From NCBI RefSeq assembly GCF_017591425.1, contig NW_024465369.1, positions 29,989,001 to 30,053,000 of the forward strand: DNA of 64,000 nt. The letters run 5' to 3'. The notes under the pieces were generated by a model that did no database searches, was not told the origin of the DNA, and was given only the letters and a program-made list of their open reading frames with translations. Shown here piece by piece: positions 12,188 to 25,082 of the stretch (the first letter of the stretch is position 1; every line of letters begins with the position of its first letter). The stretch comes from Ochotona curzoniae. Lineage: Eukaryota; Chordata; Mammalia; Lagomorpha; Ochotonidae. The translations under genes were made by a program, and so were the position numbers.

Positions 12188-15100
12188 AATGAGAAATGCT
12201 GAGATAAAAATGATGAATTCATTCTTGCCTGGGTAAGGCAGTAAAAAACGATTGCAAATCCAGTTTCTGAAACATAATTCTGGGAAGACAGAAACCTTTG
12301 GGATACCCACCTTATTTAGTTAGTAAGCCTATAAATCTGTACAAAATGTGAACCCCCAATATTTGCTAAGCCAGTCATTTAATTAGGACCAACAAAACCC
12401 AAAAGAACCCTATAGATCTTCATAAAATTTATAATGGTATATTGTAAATTAACTTGATAATTCAACAAATATTCACTGAAAGTTTCCTAGGTGCTAATCA
12501 TTATTCTAGTGGTCTAAAATCCATTTGTCGACAAAGCAGACAAGAAGCTCAGTGTATATCGAGCTTAGTCCAGTGATTAATTAGTGAACTTTCTCAACAA
12601 GACCACTGAGTAACATTTTCTAGAAATCACATTTTACCAGACATTACCCGTCCATTATTCAGAGTCCAAATTGGCAATTCCATAGTAGGAATTTTACAAT
12701 AGGAAACTGGTGGAATGGTGCACCTACCTTTAAGGGTAGAGTTGCAAAGTAACAAATATTGGCTATATGGGACTCCTTGGCCTATACTGTAAATATTTTT
12801 CATGGCTTAATAACCTGCTTCCATACTTTCCTAATGATGAGACATTTTACGACGGACATCTGAATGAGATTAGGGAAACCAGGTCAGAAGAAACCACTGT
12901 TTTAAATTATAGACTTGCCCTGTGACTGTCATTAGCATTGGGTTATCAAGCTGTAAGTGGCAATTTGCAGGGCAGACAGGAGGGTGAATGATGAATTTAG
13001 GAGTGTCTGAAGGGAATTAAAATGGAATATGAGGGAGAGCTCTAATACCTGGATGAGATCTTACAGTTTCACGAAGTTGGAACTCAAGAGCTATAAGGGA
13101 GTGTTTGTATGAGTCTACATTCCATCTCCGAGCAAGAATATGTTGCTGCTGCTGCCTTATTATCCTGTGCAGATGAATGCTACCATCTTGCATTTTAGGT
13201 GGGAACACATAAGGATTGAGGGAGCACTATGAACAATTCAGCAGAGTCTTAGTAAATGATTAGGGAATTCATGTAAGATTTGGGTATCAGAGGGAAGGAT
13301 CCTCACAGCAGACATTCTTATCAATTCTCATGGATACACAGGACTCCCCCTCCATTACTAGAATGAGTTAGAACTTCATGTTCTACTTGTCTTAGATTAA
13401 TTGCTTTCAGAAATTGGACGATTCAATGCATACTGAATCCTGGTCCAAGATCTTCTCTAGAAATGCTGGTGAGTTATCAGACATGCAGGAATCCTTATTT
13501 AAAAAGCTGCAGGGTCTCATATCTGTGGTCCAATTACCTGGAAAAATCATACTTGGTTTTTGCTTTGTTTTGTAACTGCTTTTGTTATTGTTATTATTTG
13601 CTTAGAAAGAAATTCTTAAACTGGCTTTATTTAGGTCTGTGGATGTGACATGCTGTGCATGTAGAAAGAAGAGGATGTCACCAGTTAGCACTAATGTACC
13701 CTACAGGGGGATAGGAACTCAAAAGTCTTCAGAGGCTTAGAAGACAATGCAAATCAACCACAGATAGAACTGTTACCACTCAGAGCTGTATGCTTAATTA
13801 TTTACAGGTCTTCTGACTTAAAGCCACAGCTGTAATTTCATGTCATCTGTCCTTTTTTTTTTTAATAAAGTGTTGGCAACAAATTTAAAAATTTTGTTTA
13901 TTTGGGCCAAACAAAATGTGTCTGCAGGTAAGATCTGAGTCTTGTGCTACTGGGTTGTAGCATCTGCCTTACCAGCAAAGACTGTTGGGTACTGGAATCA
14001 GAGCAGAAAAAAGGGATGTGGGATGTGTTATTGACTAAAATGTGGCTTAGAAGATTTGTGGTGAAAATGTGAAGTTCAACAGATTTCAACTTTGGTATAC
14101 CAACAGAGGAAAGGAATTCCACAGGCATTAAGGCACTCAATTAAGACTGGCTGAGCTCATTTCCTCATGAACTGTGATTAAATTAAGAGGTGGGCTAGGA
14201 AATGTGGGTTGAAATAGTTGACAAAAAACAATCAGTTTCTCACAGTTTGGGCTTTGTTTTGTAACATGTTCAAACAAAAGGAGTCATGATTTAAAGTCGT
14301 AGAAAAGCCTGTAATATGTAATTCGGGTTTAGTTTCTGCCTACTGAATTTAGTTAAGGAAGCAGAACAAAACAGTCAGCAGTGAAGCATCAAGTGTACCC
14401 CAGCCCTAAGAGGTCTGTCTGTTAGAAGTAAACATATAAAGCATACAGAATCCAAAGGCAAAATACAGAAAGAAGCTGGATCTGCTTCCTGTGATTATGA
14501 GACACTTGCCAATGAAATATGAGCAGCAAGGAAGGTACATTTTGGCTTCTCCTGCTCTTTAATATTCTTTGCTCCGGAAAATGGGCTGCAAATAGCAGAT
14601 CTAAATAGCACCTTTGAAATATATGTGACATTACCCTGGCATAACCTAAAAGCAATGTAATAAATCTTCTGAAGAATCTTCTACATAGAATGAGTGCTCC
14701 ATGGTAGAGATTTGAATAAGAGACCTAAGACTGCTTAATCGGAGCGTGATGCTGCCTGCAGTGGATGTTGTGGCAATGCCTCACAACTGTTCATGATATC
14801 TCAATGTCTCCTCCCCACTGGTCCTGTACCACAATGGGCACTAGCCAGTCTGCATCAATGATCAGGGGAGCAAGGCTGGCTGGCATGGCATGGCATCTAA
14901 GAGAAAAATGTTCTTATTCTTCTCTAAGGGCCACTAAGAATCAAATGTCTACCAGGAAACATGCAGTACCATTGCTATAGGAGGTGTCCTATGACTCTGC
15001 CAGGAAGGAGCCTCGGATGAACCAACACTGCACAGAACCCTTCCTGGCATCATTGATATGCTACACAATCTCCACACCTTCATTGCTTCTGGATTTCCAG

Positions 15101-15419
15101 TTGCATAGGCCAGGGTCCCTTGTTAAAAATTATTTTGGAGCAAGTTTTCTGTTACAATCAGTTTATACCATTCCTGTAAGGGCTAAGTTCTTAGCATTTC
15201 AAAATTACCGGAGTGTAAGGATCATTCTCAAAGTTGTCTGCTTCACTGCCTGTAGCCAGAGCAGACATGCCAGGAGAGCACATGGTCCAAGGGATGCAGC
15301 ATTTGCCTCACTGCTCTTTGGTCATCATTTTGAAATTCTCAGGTTTTGATCAAAGGACCTGAATTTTCACCTTGCACGCGTCCCCTAAATTATGTAGCTG
15401 GTTATGTAACCAAGGCCAG
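12188..15419. other. Unique intronic DNA, possible L2 trace
   Basis: 12455-12560 ('aattcaacaaatattcactg' and following) resembles an L2 end. The remainder shows nothing recognisable. Confidence 0.5.
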
Positions 15420-15985
15420 AATGGAGTTTAGTTGATTAATGCACACAGTACAAGTAGGAAAACACAATGGATGTATTAGAGAGCCACTGAAAAGAATGAA
15501 ATTTTATCAATTCCGACAAATGGTCCCAAACAGAGACCCTTAAACGTAAGGAAATCAGCCCATGTGTAATCAGCAATGTGTAAAACAAACTGATATACAG
15601 GTGAACAAGTAAATACATACATTCTCATAAATGAAATGTATAACAAAGACAAACATACTGGGAAATACATATATGCTGCATTATGCCTCTCTACTCCCAA
15701 ATAAAAGAAGGACAGCCGATTAAAACTGTTAAATATACCTTGACATTACGATACCAAATTTTCCTCCATTGCCTATAAGTACAATGTCAAAATACACATA
15801 AACTACAGAATGTTGGACTGGTGACTGCAGCTAAAAGACTGTATTGTTATAATAGTATAGGGGAAAATGGTAAGGGTGGAAAATGGAAAAGGAAAAAAAG
15901 GAGAGAAAAGGGGAATCTCTATATCTGCAAAACTTTATCATGGAAAATAATAAGTATAAAAAATAAGAAAAAATTAAAAATATAA
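15420..15985 (+). mobile_element. L1 3' end (ORF2 tail plus 3' UTR)
   Basis: 15465-15580 reads like the last codons of L1 ORF2 ('aaaagaatgaaattttatca', 'atggtcccaaacagagaccc'). 15860-15985 aligns with the lagomorph L1 3' terminus seen at 38985-39058: 'ggtaagggtgg', 'gggaatctctatatctgcaa', 'aactttatcatggaaaat'. A rich, tail-like end. Confidence 0.75.
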
Positions 15986-16088
15986 TATTCTGGTATTTAC
16001 TATCTAATCCTTTGAAATAAGGCCAAAATCACTGAAAACAATGCAAGATTCAAATTTTTTTCTGTTTTATCAGTTATTTATCTAATTT

Positions 16089-16417
16089 TTAATTTTTTTG
16101 AAGATTTCTTTTTGAAAAGCAAATTTACAGAGAGAAGGAGAGACAGAGAGAAGGATCTTCCATCTGTTGGTTCACTCCCCAAGTGGCTGTAATGGCCAGC
16201 ACTGAGCTAATCTGAAGCCAGGAGCCCAGAGCCTGTTCTGGGTCTCCCATATGGGTACAAATTTCCAGTGCTTTGGATCATCCTCTACCACTTTCTTGGG
16301 CCATATATAGGGAGCTGGAAGAGAAGTGGGGCAGCCCGGACATGAACTGGCACCCATGTGGGATCCCAGTGCATGCCAGATAAGGACTTAGCCACTAGAT
16401 CACCATGCCCGTCCCAT
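16089..16417 (-). mobile_element. CSINE
   Basis: Reverse copy starting tttttttgaagatttctttt and ending with 'gatcaccatgcccgtccc'. Imperfect flanking repeats atctaattt at about 16079 and 16420. Confidence 0.9.
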
Positions 16418-19059
16418 CTATCTAATTTAAAAGTTTTTTTTTTCTGCTTTAACAATTTGTCTTCTTTAAAAGATACATAGTGTGTAAGTATCTGATGCAA
16501 TAATATATTGTAATCTTATTATTGCACTTATTTTTCTAAAGAAACATTCTAATAAGAAGTAAACTAGTACAATGAAGTTGAGTAACAAAATCTTGCTAAG
16601 CACAAAATGGAAGGAGCAAACCTGAGGTTAGGGGGACACACTGGAGTGTCATCTCCCACAGGTTAGTAGTGTTCAGCACGCCCTGGCCAACTCTGCAGAG
16701 TTGTATGGAGAGAATTTAGAGCACCACTTAATTCAGGGGGTGAAGTATATGGTGGCTGGCTATTCCTCTGCAAAATCATCAGACTCACTGCACTATTCTT
16801 GTCAGGGTGACCCTGCCACAGCCTGCAGCAATGGGCAAGTGTAGGCTTGTGTGAGTTACCATGTGAACCCCTGTTAGAACTGTGGGACGTTCCTGTGGTC
16901 AAAGTCTAGAGTTCAGTGGATGTACCAAAACACACAGTGCAAGAGCAGCAGATCAAGAGTGGTCTCCAGAAAATTCACGTTCCACCCCAGGTGTAAATGG
17001 CTCTCCTCTTAGGCCTGAGCTTTGAGAAACCACACACCTTCCACATGATCCACGCGCTGGTCAGAAAATGGAACCCGAGTCTCAGGGAAACCGGCAGAAC
17101 ACTACTGAGTAGGTGGCCCTGCAGTCATATCCAGGATGGTGACACAAAAATCACCAGGTTATAGACCAATCTGTCTAGTGGCCTATTTTTTTTTTTTTTT
17201 GATTGTTGTCATTTTGATGTCTTCACACCACTTTTCAAGCCCTGTTTGAGCCACAATAGTAACAGCAGAAAATCCCCTGCCACTGCGCGGTGGCAGAGGC
17301 AGTTGTGCTCATCTCAGCAACGGTCACCAGGACAGCAGTGCTCCAGTCCTGGAGTCCCAAGTACCCTGTTGTCTACCCCCATACCCACCGAGGAGACCCT
17401 GTCTCACTTTTATTTGAGGAAAGTGCATGTTTACCCTCTAGTCTCTGTCTAGAATGGTGTTTTATAACAGACATTTGACTGGAGGCTATATGCAATGTTT
17501 CCATCACATATTGAGTGCCTCTGATGGGATAGCCATTGCACTGACCTCTTCGCCTAATCAAATGACCTCCCAGCCAAGGCAGTGGTGGTAAATGGAGGAC
17601 TTGATGAGAAGGGTTCAAGCAGGGGACTGAAGAGATGAAGGCACTGTTTCGAGTTAACACGAATCAACCATCTGAGTTGGGCTTTACATAAGTCTCTCTC
17701 TCGCCCTGCACCCAATGTTTCTGCCCTATCGTCATACAAATGCTCTTGACAGCTGTTGCTCCACAGTCTGAGATGGGGATATTTTTAAAAAGATAATCCA
17801 AAAAGCAGGATACAGTATGGAGAACCATGTGGTCACTTAGGAGACATAAACGCAGATTTCACTGACATTTGCCAGTAATCAATCAATTTCAAGTGAGTTA
17901 CATAATTATAGTAAGTGTCCAGTAATGGAGATGGTAGGTAGGCCTGTAAAGTCATTTCCAATCCTTTTAAGGGTTTTAGTTACCTCTACCCCTCAAAGTT
18001 GGGGTAGTCCCTTCCTTTGAAAGAAGCCCGTTTCATTGCGCATAGAGCCAAGTAAAGGGAGGGCACCAGAAAGGGGGCAAGAGGGTAATGATGAAGTGCT
18101 TTCAGACAGCTTCACCAGCTTGGTAAAACCTCAGAAATCACTCAAGCACTGGTAAGCGAATGCCACCTCAGCCTTCCATCCAGTTCCCTAGGACAAAGGT
18201 TAGTCACACAAGAGCTTATTTTACTGTGCCTGCTTTCTGAATGCAAGATCACTTGAATGCCCACTTAATTTAAGTAATTACAGTGTTGGTCCCTGAAAGA
18301 AATTTTGCTAACTTCCTCTGCAGTCAGTGGACAGGAGATGGCAAGTCAGCCTCAGCCCAGTGAACATGAATATTTTATGGATTCTGTTCTTTACAGTGAT
18401 AAAGAAGAGCTCAACTGCATCTTCAGTGCTACCTTGGCCCACATGGCCATTTGTACAGAGACAAAAGCAATATTACACAATGGAAAAGACAACTCATTCT
18501 CTTGCAGAACACACAGGAAGACCCTTTAGTTACCAATTCAAATAAACATAATGTTTAAGTGTTGCCTGTCCTTGGATTCCTAATTTCCTTCTGATAGAGT
18601 AATTTGATTCAGAATTATTGCAAGTTATCACTGACGTCTTTCTGGCCTCCAGACACTAAACGACAGGCTACTTTCCAGTGTCCTTCATCCTAAGTGAACC
18701 TCAAAGGCCAAGAAAACCCTGCAGCTCTCCTGTCCCTCTGTGGCACCTGGGGACCTTGGGCAAATGACAATCAAGTTTAGGCAGCCAAGGGACCTGCACT
18801 AGAGAAAACTACTTTTAGGCCTTTTTTTGTAAAATTGAGTCTAAGGCAGTTACTCGTCTTCTTTGGTGGGGAAAAAAAATTCAAGAAAGGCACAAGATTT
18901 ATCCTTTGCCTGCAGGGGTGCTCACCTGAATTAAAGGCCTTAAATTTGATTTAAAAAATCATTAGGGGAGAGAATCACAGTGGTGGAATTGTGTGAGAAC
19001 ATGTTTAAACAGATGGAGAAACATTAGTCAGGGTGAAGCAAAGAAGGCACATTTCAGGA
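16418..19059. other. Unique intronic DNA
   Basis: A slightly CpG-richer part lies at 17040-17400, including an imperfect hairpin at 17277-17296. A 74-codon frame at 18305-18529 follows a cttcctctgcag acceptor-like site but has no donor. No gene is assigned. Confidence 0.5.
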
Positions 19060-20884
19060 AATAGGAGAGGACAGAATGATATCAGAGGGTCACCTGGAAA
19101 CTGATGGACACAGAAGAGCAGCAGAAAGCAGTAACCAGACATTCCAGCAGCATTCATCCAGTGACAATTTGAGCTGCACAGACAGCCAGAACTCCACTAG
19201 CAGCCAGGTGGGAAGGGGAGCTCACCAGGAGATCAGGAGGTGAACCTAGACAAAGAACTGCCTGTCCTGCTGGTTTGTTTAATTTGACCAGGAGCAGAGA
19301 GAGCAATGAAAGAGCAGTGACAGAGCAGCAGATCTAAAATAGGCAGTGCAGGAACAGGGTGGATTTCACAGCCCAAAACCCCATTAGAGCGAAATCAGGC
19401 ACCATCTGGGGACAGAACTGCACATGCACTAAGCTGGGAGCAAACTCATTTCAGGCTCAGTGAATTGCAACAATGTGGCATCCTACAAGTTCAAGCCCAA
19501 AATAGGTCCTGGTGGCCCCCAGACATAATGGCCAGCAGATCAAGAACTCCAGGAATGACACATTGGGCAACATTTTGAACAGTGTGGCAAAGGCTTTGAG
19601 ACTGCAGGGACAACAGTGAGCTGCACATACACTGAGCTGGGAACAAACTCATTGAGCTTAGTGCATTGCACTTGCCCCACACTGAAATTAATATTGACAT
19701 TGGCATCTTACAACTCAAAATGGGTCCATGAGGCCTTCAGATCCAATAGCCAGCAGGTGCTGGCAAGATCAGCACCACCAACAACCTTGCTATTTAGGAC
19801 ACCTATTGTCTCCCTGATCCTGTGAACTGCTCAAACTGGAAGTGGGAGAGAGGTTGTACAGACAATGATGCAACAACAGCATGGGATAACAGGAGCTTGG
19901 GCTAACTGCAAACAAAGAACCGGGTACCAACTACAATAACTAAAATTGAATTGCAAACGTATGTGTGACACAGCTTAGAAACCTGTCCTAAAGAGAAGAA
20001 TCTGTTAACCAGATGTACAATGACAAAGAACAAAAGAAAAAAAAGGTAAAATGAATATTACTGAATACATTCCTGAGAAGGAACAAAAGTCTTTGCCAAG
20101 CTCAGAGTTAACTGAGGAATACATTGAGAAAATGGGGATACAGAATTCAGAAAACTCATTATAAAACTTCTTATCAACAATGAGAAGCACATACAGGAAT
20201 TTAAAGAATTCATTACACAGAAAATAGCAACACTGAAACAAAATCAAGCAGAATTACTGGCAATGAGGATGCAATTGAGCAAATTAAAAATTTGCTGGAA
20301 AGTTTCAAAAATAGAATGAAGGAGACAGAAGAAAAAAATCTAGAATTGGAAGATATTTCTTGTCAAAATGGCGAAACAATCAAAAAGCTGGAAGCAGAGC
20401 TGGGTCAAGCTGAAAAAAATGTATTCGAGAATTAAGAAATAGTAATGAAAGGCCAAATATAAGAGTTATGGGAGTTCCAGAAGGTGCAGAAAGGGAAGCT
20501 AGGTTTTAAAATGTATTTAATTCATGATAAAATAAAATGTCCCTAATTTGGAGAAAGAATTGGGAAACAACATCAGGAGGGGCATAGGACTCCCAAACAG
20601 GATAATCAAGCTTTCTTCAGTTGAACATAAGGAAAAGATCCTTAGGGGAACAAATCGATTGACATATAGAGGAATGTCAATTAAATTCACAGCTCATCTC
20701 TCACAGGAAACTCTACAGGCCAGAGAAATTGGGACATCTTCCAGATTCTAAAAGCAAAGAATTATCAGGCAAGAATAACATACCTAGCAAAGCTTTATTT
20801 TGTCTTTGAAAATGAAATAAAATTCTTCCACAATAAAGGAAAGTTAAAAGAATATGCCTCTTGCAAACCTGCCCTACCAATGAT

Positions 20885-21211
20885 TTTTTTTAAAAGATTT
20901 ATTTATTTATTGGAAAGTCAGATATACAGAGAGGAGGAGAGACAGAAAGGAAGATCTTCTGTCCACTGATTCACTCCCCAAGTGAGCGCAATGGCCGATG
21001 CTATGCTGAAGCCAGGATCCAGGAACTTCTTCCGGGTCTCCCACGCGGGTGCAGGGTCCCAAAGCTTTGGGCTGTCCTTGACTGCCTTCCCAGGCCACCT
21101 GCAGGGAGCTGGATGGGAAGTGGAGCTGCTGAGATTAGAACCGGTGCCCATATGGGATCCCAGTGCATTCAAGGTGAGGACTTTAGCCGCTAGGCCACAT
21201 CGCCCGGCCCC
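20885..21211 (-). mobile_element. CSINE nested in the L1 between ORF1 and ORF2
   Basis: Reverse CSINE flanked by ctaccaatgat (20874-20884) and ctacaaatgat (21212-21222), an 11-bp duplication with one later change. Body contains cttgactgccttcccaggcc. Confidence 0.92.
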
Positions 21212-21510
21212 CTACAAATGATATTTAAAGGTGTTTTCTTGACAGAGAGGAGGTATAGCACCTACCAAAGCCAAAGGCAAATGTAAAAAACATGCCAGGA
21301 AAATAACCACATAACTAAATCAATCAACAACCCATTGCTAAAATGACAGGACCAATGTACCACCTACTTATATTAGCCTTGAATGTAAATGGCTTAAACT
21401 CATCATACATCATAGACTAGTAGACTGAATTAAAAACACAAAACCCATCTATTTGTTGTCTACAGGAGACACATTTAACCAACAAAGATCAGCAGAAACT
21501 ATATTTCATT

Positions 21511-21895
21511 GATTTTGGTGGTTGTTACCAACTTCATCTCTTCAAAACAGCTTTTTATCATTAAATTCTTCACTGACTCACAGATAATACAGTAGCATCA
21601 TTTTCTTCAAGAAGGTTCTTGATTTTCTTTTTTATTTCCTCAGTGACACATTAGTTATTCAGTGGCATATTATTTAACTTCATGGCATTGTAAATTTATT
21701 TTTTTCCCTTCATGTTGTTGATTTTTTTTGTGGCTTTTAAGTGCATGTATGATAACTGTGTAATGGAGACTATCATACCCAGTTGCATGTTGTTTAACTT
21801 CATGGCATTGTAAATTTGTTTTCTTCCTGTTGCTGATTTCATTGTGGCTTTTCACTTGGGGGGATGTATAGTGACTGTAGTAGACACTGACATTT
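21511..21895. mobile_element. Ancient L1-like segment with internal duplication
   Basis: T-rich stretch with 'gttattcagtggcatattat' and 'ttaacttcatggcattgtaa', wording found in old mammalian L1 internal regions. A ~120-bp unit is repeated: 21661-21780 and 21781-21895. Orientation relative to the surrounding L1 is not certain. Confidence 0.5.
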
Positions 21896-22361
21896 CCAGA
21901 TGTGAGGATATGGTTCAGTGTGCATCTCTACTTCCAGATTGATGATGGGCTCCCAGTCCAACAATGGGATGTTGGACTCTCAGCCATTGTCCATACCTGG
22001 AACAATGGACTTATGACTGTTTATGAGGAACTATGCTGTGATAATAATAGGGGAGAATTCACTTCGTGTGGGAGATTTTGGGAGCGGGCAGAAGAAATCC
22101 CAGGCTATGGAACTATATCATACTACCAAAAAAATGAATAACAAAATCATTATGAGCAGCTGTTGCTTATATAAGATCTCGCAAGATCTGGCTCCTGTCT
22201 CCTCTTGCCTTTCTTCTTACCATCCTGTTCTAATACACTTCTGGCCACACCAGGAACCAAGCCTATTTTCTCTGCACACACCTACCACAGGCAGGCTTAA
22301 CCTAAGGTTTCATTCAGATGTCTCCTTCAAAGGGGTTTTCTAGGGAATCTAAACAGGATGA

Positions 22362-22720
22362 CCATTTTATTTATTTATTTTTATTCTTACTTTGCATTAC
22401 ACAGTTTTGTAGGTGTATGGCTTTCCCTTCCTCTCTCCTTCTCACCTTCCATTGCCTCCTGTGTTTTACAGTGATATAGTCCTTCAGCTAGTCATGACTC
22501 CAGTGTTCTGCTCTTAATGTGTCATGACATTGTATGTATATTAGGCAATCGTAGAGAATTGAGTATATTGTTGTCAAGGTATATTTAACACTTATATTGG
22601 GGGCCTTCTTTTATTCCAAGGTAAAGATGCATATTGCAGTTCTTTGTTTCCTGGTACTCTAGTCTCCATGATATTGTTCTTTTATGAGAATATAAGTGTA
22701 TACTCAGGCTCAGTTTAATA
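22362..22720 (-). mobile_element. L1 3' UTR, reverse
   Basis: Reverse complement of the lagomorph L1 terminus: 'tttgcattacacagttttgt' followed by 'aggtgtatggctttcccttc', aligning with the rc of 38985-39058. The right limit is uncertain. Confidence 0.6.
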
Positions 22721-22923
22721 CTGTCTTTCTTTAGTGCATGTTTTGTCTTCTACAAAGCACTTCCCACAAGTGGTCATTTCCCTAACACCTGTGTACTGAC
22801 TTGCTGATGTCTGCTTCTTGAATTGAATAGCTAAGTTCATGAAGGCACCTTGTCTGTCTTGTTCATTAGATATATTGGACATAAAGTATGTTAGATGCTT
22901 TGTCTATTGGGGAAACAAAGCAT

Positions 22924-23237
22924 AGTAGCCTGCTGTGATGGCTCTGTTGGATAATCCTCTACATTGCAAGTGCCAGGATTTCATATGGGCATCAGTTTGT
23001 GTCCCAGCTGCCCCAATTCTCTTCCAGCTCCCTGCTTAGGACCTGGGAAAGCAGAGGAGAATGGTTCAAGTCTGTAGGACCCTGCACCCATGTGGGAGAC
23101 CCAGAAGAAACTCCTGGCCCCTGGCTTCAGGTTGGGGTATTTGGAGAGTGAACGAGCAGATGGAAGATTTTTCTTTTTGTCTCCTTATATCTGTGTAAAT
23201 CTGCTTTTCCAATAAAAATAAATAAACATAAAAAAGC
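22924..23237 (+). mobile_element. CSINE
   Basis: catagtagcctgctgtgatg head, cctgggaaagcagaggagaa, ccaataaaaataaataaaca tail. Confidence 0.88.
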
Positions 23238-25069
23238 TCAGTAGTGCCAGAGTCTGAATGACAGGGTGACGGATGGCCTGTCTCCCCACTTATGGGAAGA
23301 ATCAGACAATTTGTGACTCAATCAAAGAACCCTGGTACTCTGTGGGAGCAGCACTGCATGGTAGACACTAGAGTCCTCATGCTGGCTGTTGACAGTGATG
23401 AGGTTTCTTCAACCAGTCTGGAACCAGTGAGCCCACCACATGGAAACCAGCATTGAGATCAAGTAGTTAAAAGTCCCCTGGACCATATATCCTGGAAGAC
23501 TTCCACTAGTGTCCCGAGGGGGAGTCCCTATTCTTATTGGCTAATCAGTATTTAGTCAGCATGGAGATCTGAACAGCAAGGAGATCTCAGATTATGCTTA
23601 GAAGATCAAGCTGATGGAACTATTGCTAATTGAATATAAATATCCAATGCTCACAATTCTCTTAAGGATGAAGAGTTAAAGTTTTATAAAAATATTCATC
23701 TTGGAAAGTATCAAAAATTCATTTCTCATTTCTATTTCTTACCTAATAAAAGTCTTCATGAGTACTAAAGAAAAAAAAGCCTTTTTTTCTTTTTAAAAGA
23801 AATTCTGAAAGCTTCAGCAAACCTACTGTTCCAGAACTTCAGAAACCCAATAGAATAATCTATAGCATTTTATGTTTCCCGAGAGTAATGTTGTCCAAAT
23901 CATGTCCTCTCACCTGTATACCATTTTTTCTACCAGACATTAAGTTTCCATTGTACACCATTCTTGTCTTATCACTCAATATCACAGACAGATATAAGAA
24001 TGAGAGGCAAAATAGTGAAGATGTGTGAGGATTTAATGGGAAACTCACAGGAAAGTCAGGCCATTGTAAAGCTATCCTGGTGTGCTTTCCCATCCCTGTC
24101 CCTACAAATCACAGAAAAAGGATAAAATGCAGAGGTGTAACAGTGGAACTCTGATCCCATAGCCATCCATCTGATGGAGAAATGAGTCTTGATTGTATTG
24201 AGTTTCTCCAACAACCATATTGTCATTTCAGAAGCGAACTTCTCATGGCTGATTAAATTCCCTAGTGGTTAGAGATTGAGGTAGTGGGCTATTAAGAAAA
24301 TAGTTAAAAAAAAAAAAAAAAACCAACCAACCAAACCAAACAAAAAAACTGCCTACCAGATCTAATGAGTGTTCCTCATCCACTTTCCGCCATGGTGTAG
24401 ACTAGTCAGGAAGATGCAAGGTCAGGCTCATGAACTTGCATCTGGGGCTACCACTTCCTGCTGGATGGCTCTATGGCTCAACAGACATGGAATCCTGCAG
24501 GAAAATCTCAGATTTATGGAATGGCTACCATGGATAATACAGTGCAGTGGATGCTTCTGAGGAACATTAGCTCAAAGCCAGAGTTGGGCAGAGGTGTGGA
24601 TGGTATATTGGAGGAAGTGTCAGTGTAGCAAGGAGAACACTCAATCTACTAGAAAATATGTCCGTCCCAAGAAATCCGAGCTCAAAGTATTCTTATAACC
24701 TTCCAGGACTAAATGGCATAGGATGAAGAGCGAGATTTTCTTAAAGTTGGAATGAAAGTTCTCTTTGTGTGTGTGTGTGTGTGTGTGTGCGTGAATGGTA
24801 ACCAAGTTCAAGACACAGGATCAAATTTAAGATCACAGTTAGACAAGAAGCTAAAATAGTGGTAACAAGTTCATATTTAGTAAAGCAGTGACCCAATTCT
24901 TTACTTACAACACTTTTGCATTTGATACATAAGAAGATCTCCTATTTTATGGAAATTATTATGAGACAGTGACTTCTCATTGACCTCAACTAGTAGAGTT
25001 TAAAAAAATAGAAGTCAGACATCATGGAGCTTGGTAGAGACCTTCATGTAAGACTATTAAAACCATAGC
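23238..25069. other. Unique intronic DNA
   Basis: Holds an A-run with AACC units (24307-24350) and the (TG)n tract. Otherwise nothing recognised. Confidence 0.55.
24766..24789. repeat. (TG)n microsatellite
   Basis: Twelve TG units, ended by gcgtg. Confidence 0.95.
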
Positions 25070-25082
25070 TGGGTGTCTTTTT

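Larger units (their letters stand above)
19060..22145 (+). mobile_element. Decayed L1 with 5' UTR, ORF1, start of ORF2 and 3' UTR
   Basis: Order along the plus strand: a 5' UTR-like region with two ~150-bp imperfect repeats (from about 19409 and 19617); an ORF1 start at 20023 (atgacaaagaacaaaagaaa); coding-like ORF1 with 'MGVPEGAEREA' near 20470; the ORF1 C-terminal domain at 20548-20884 (NLEKELG-type start just upstream, GLPNRIIKLSSVEHKEKILR, RGMSIKFTAHLSQETLQARE, then after a frameshift the AKLYFVFENEIKFFHNKGKL block); an ORF2 start at 21343 with LNVNGLN and CLQETHLTNKD. ORF2 breaks off at about 21510. A 3' UTR-like segment with 'gaaatcccaggctatggaac' occupies about 21900-22145. Most of ORF2 is missing. 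Frames carry many stops and it is inactive. Confidence 0.8.

Noticed and set aside
20548..20751. 67-codon frame as a host gene
   Set aside because: It is the L1 ORF1 C-terminal domain (LTYRGMSIKFTAHLSQETLQ pattern) inside a broken L1.
24307..24350. A-run as evidence of a processed pseudogene
   Set aside because: No coding-like or SINE sequence leads into it and no flanking duplication is visible.
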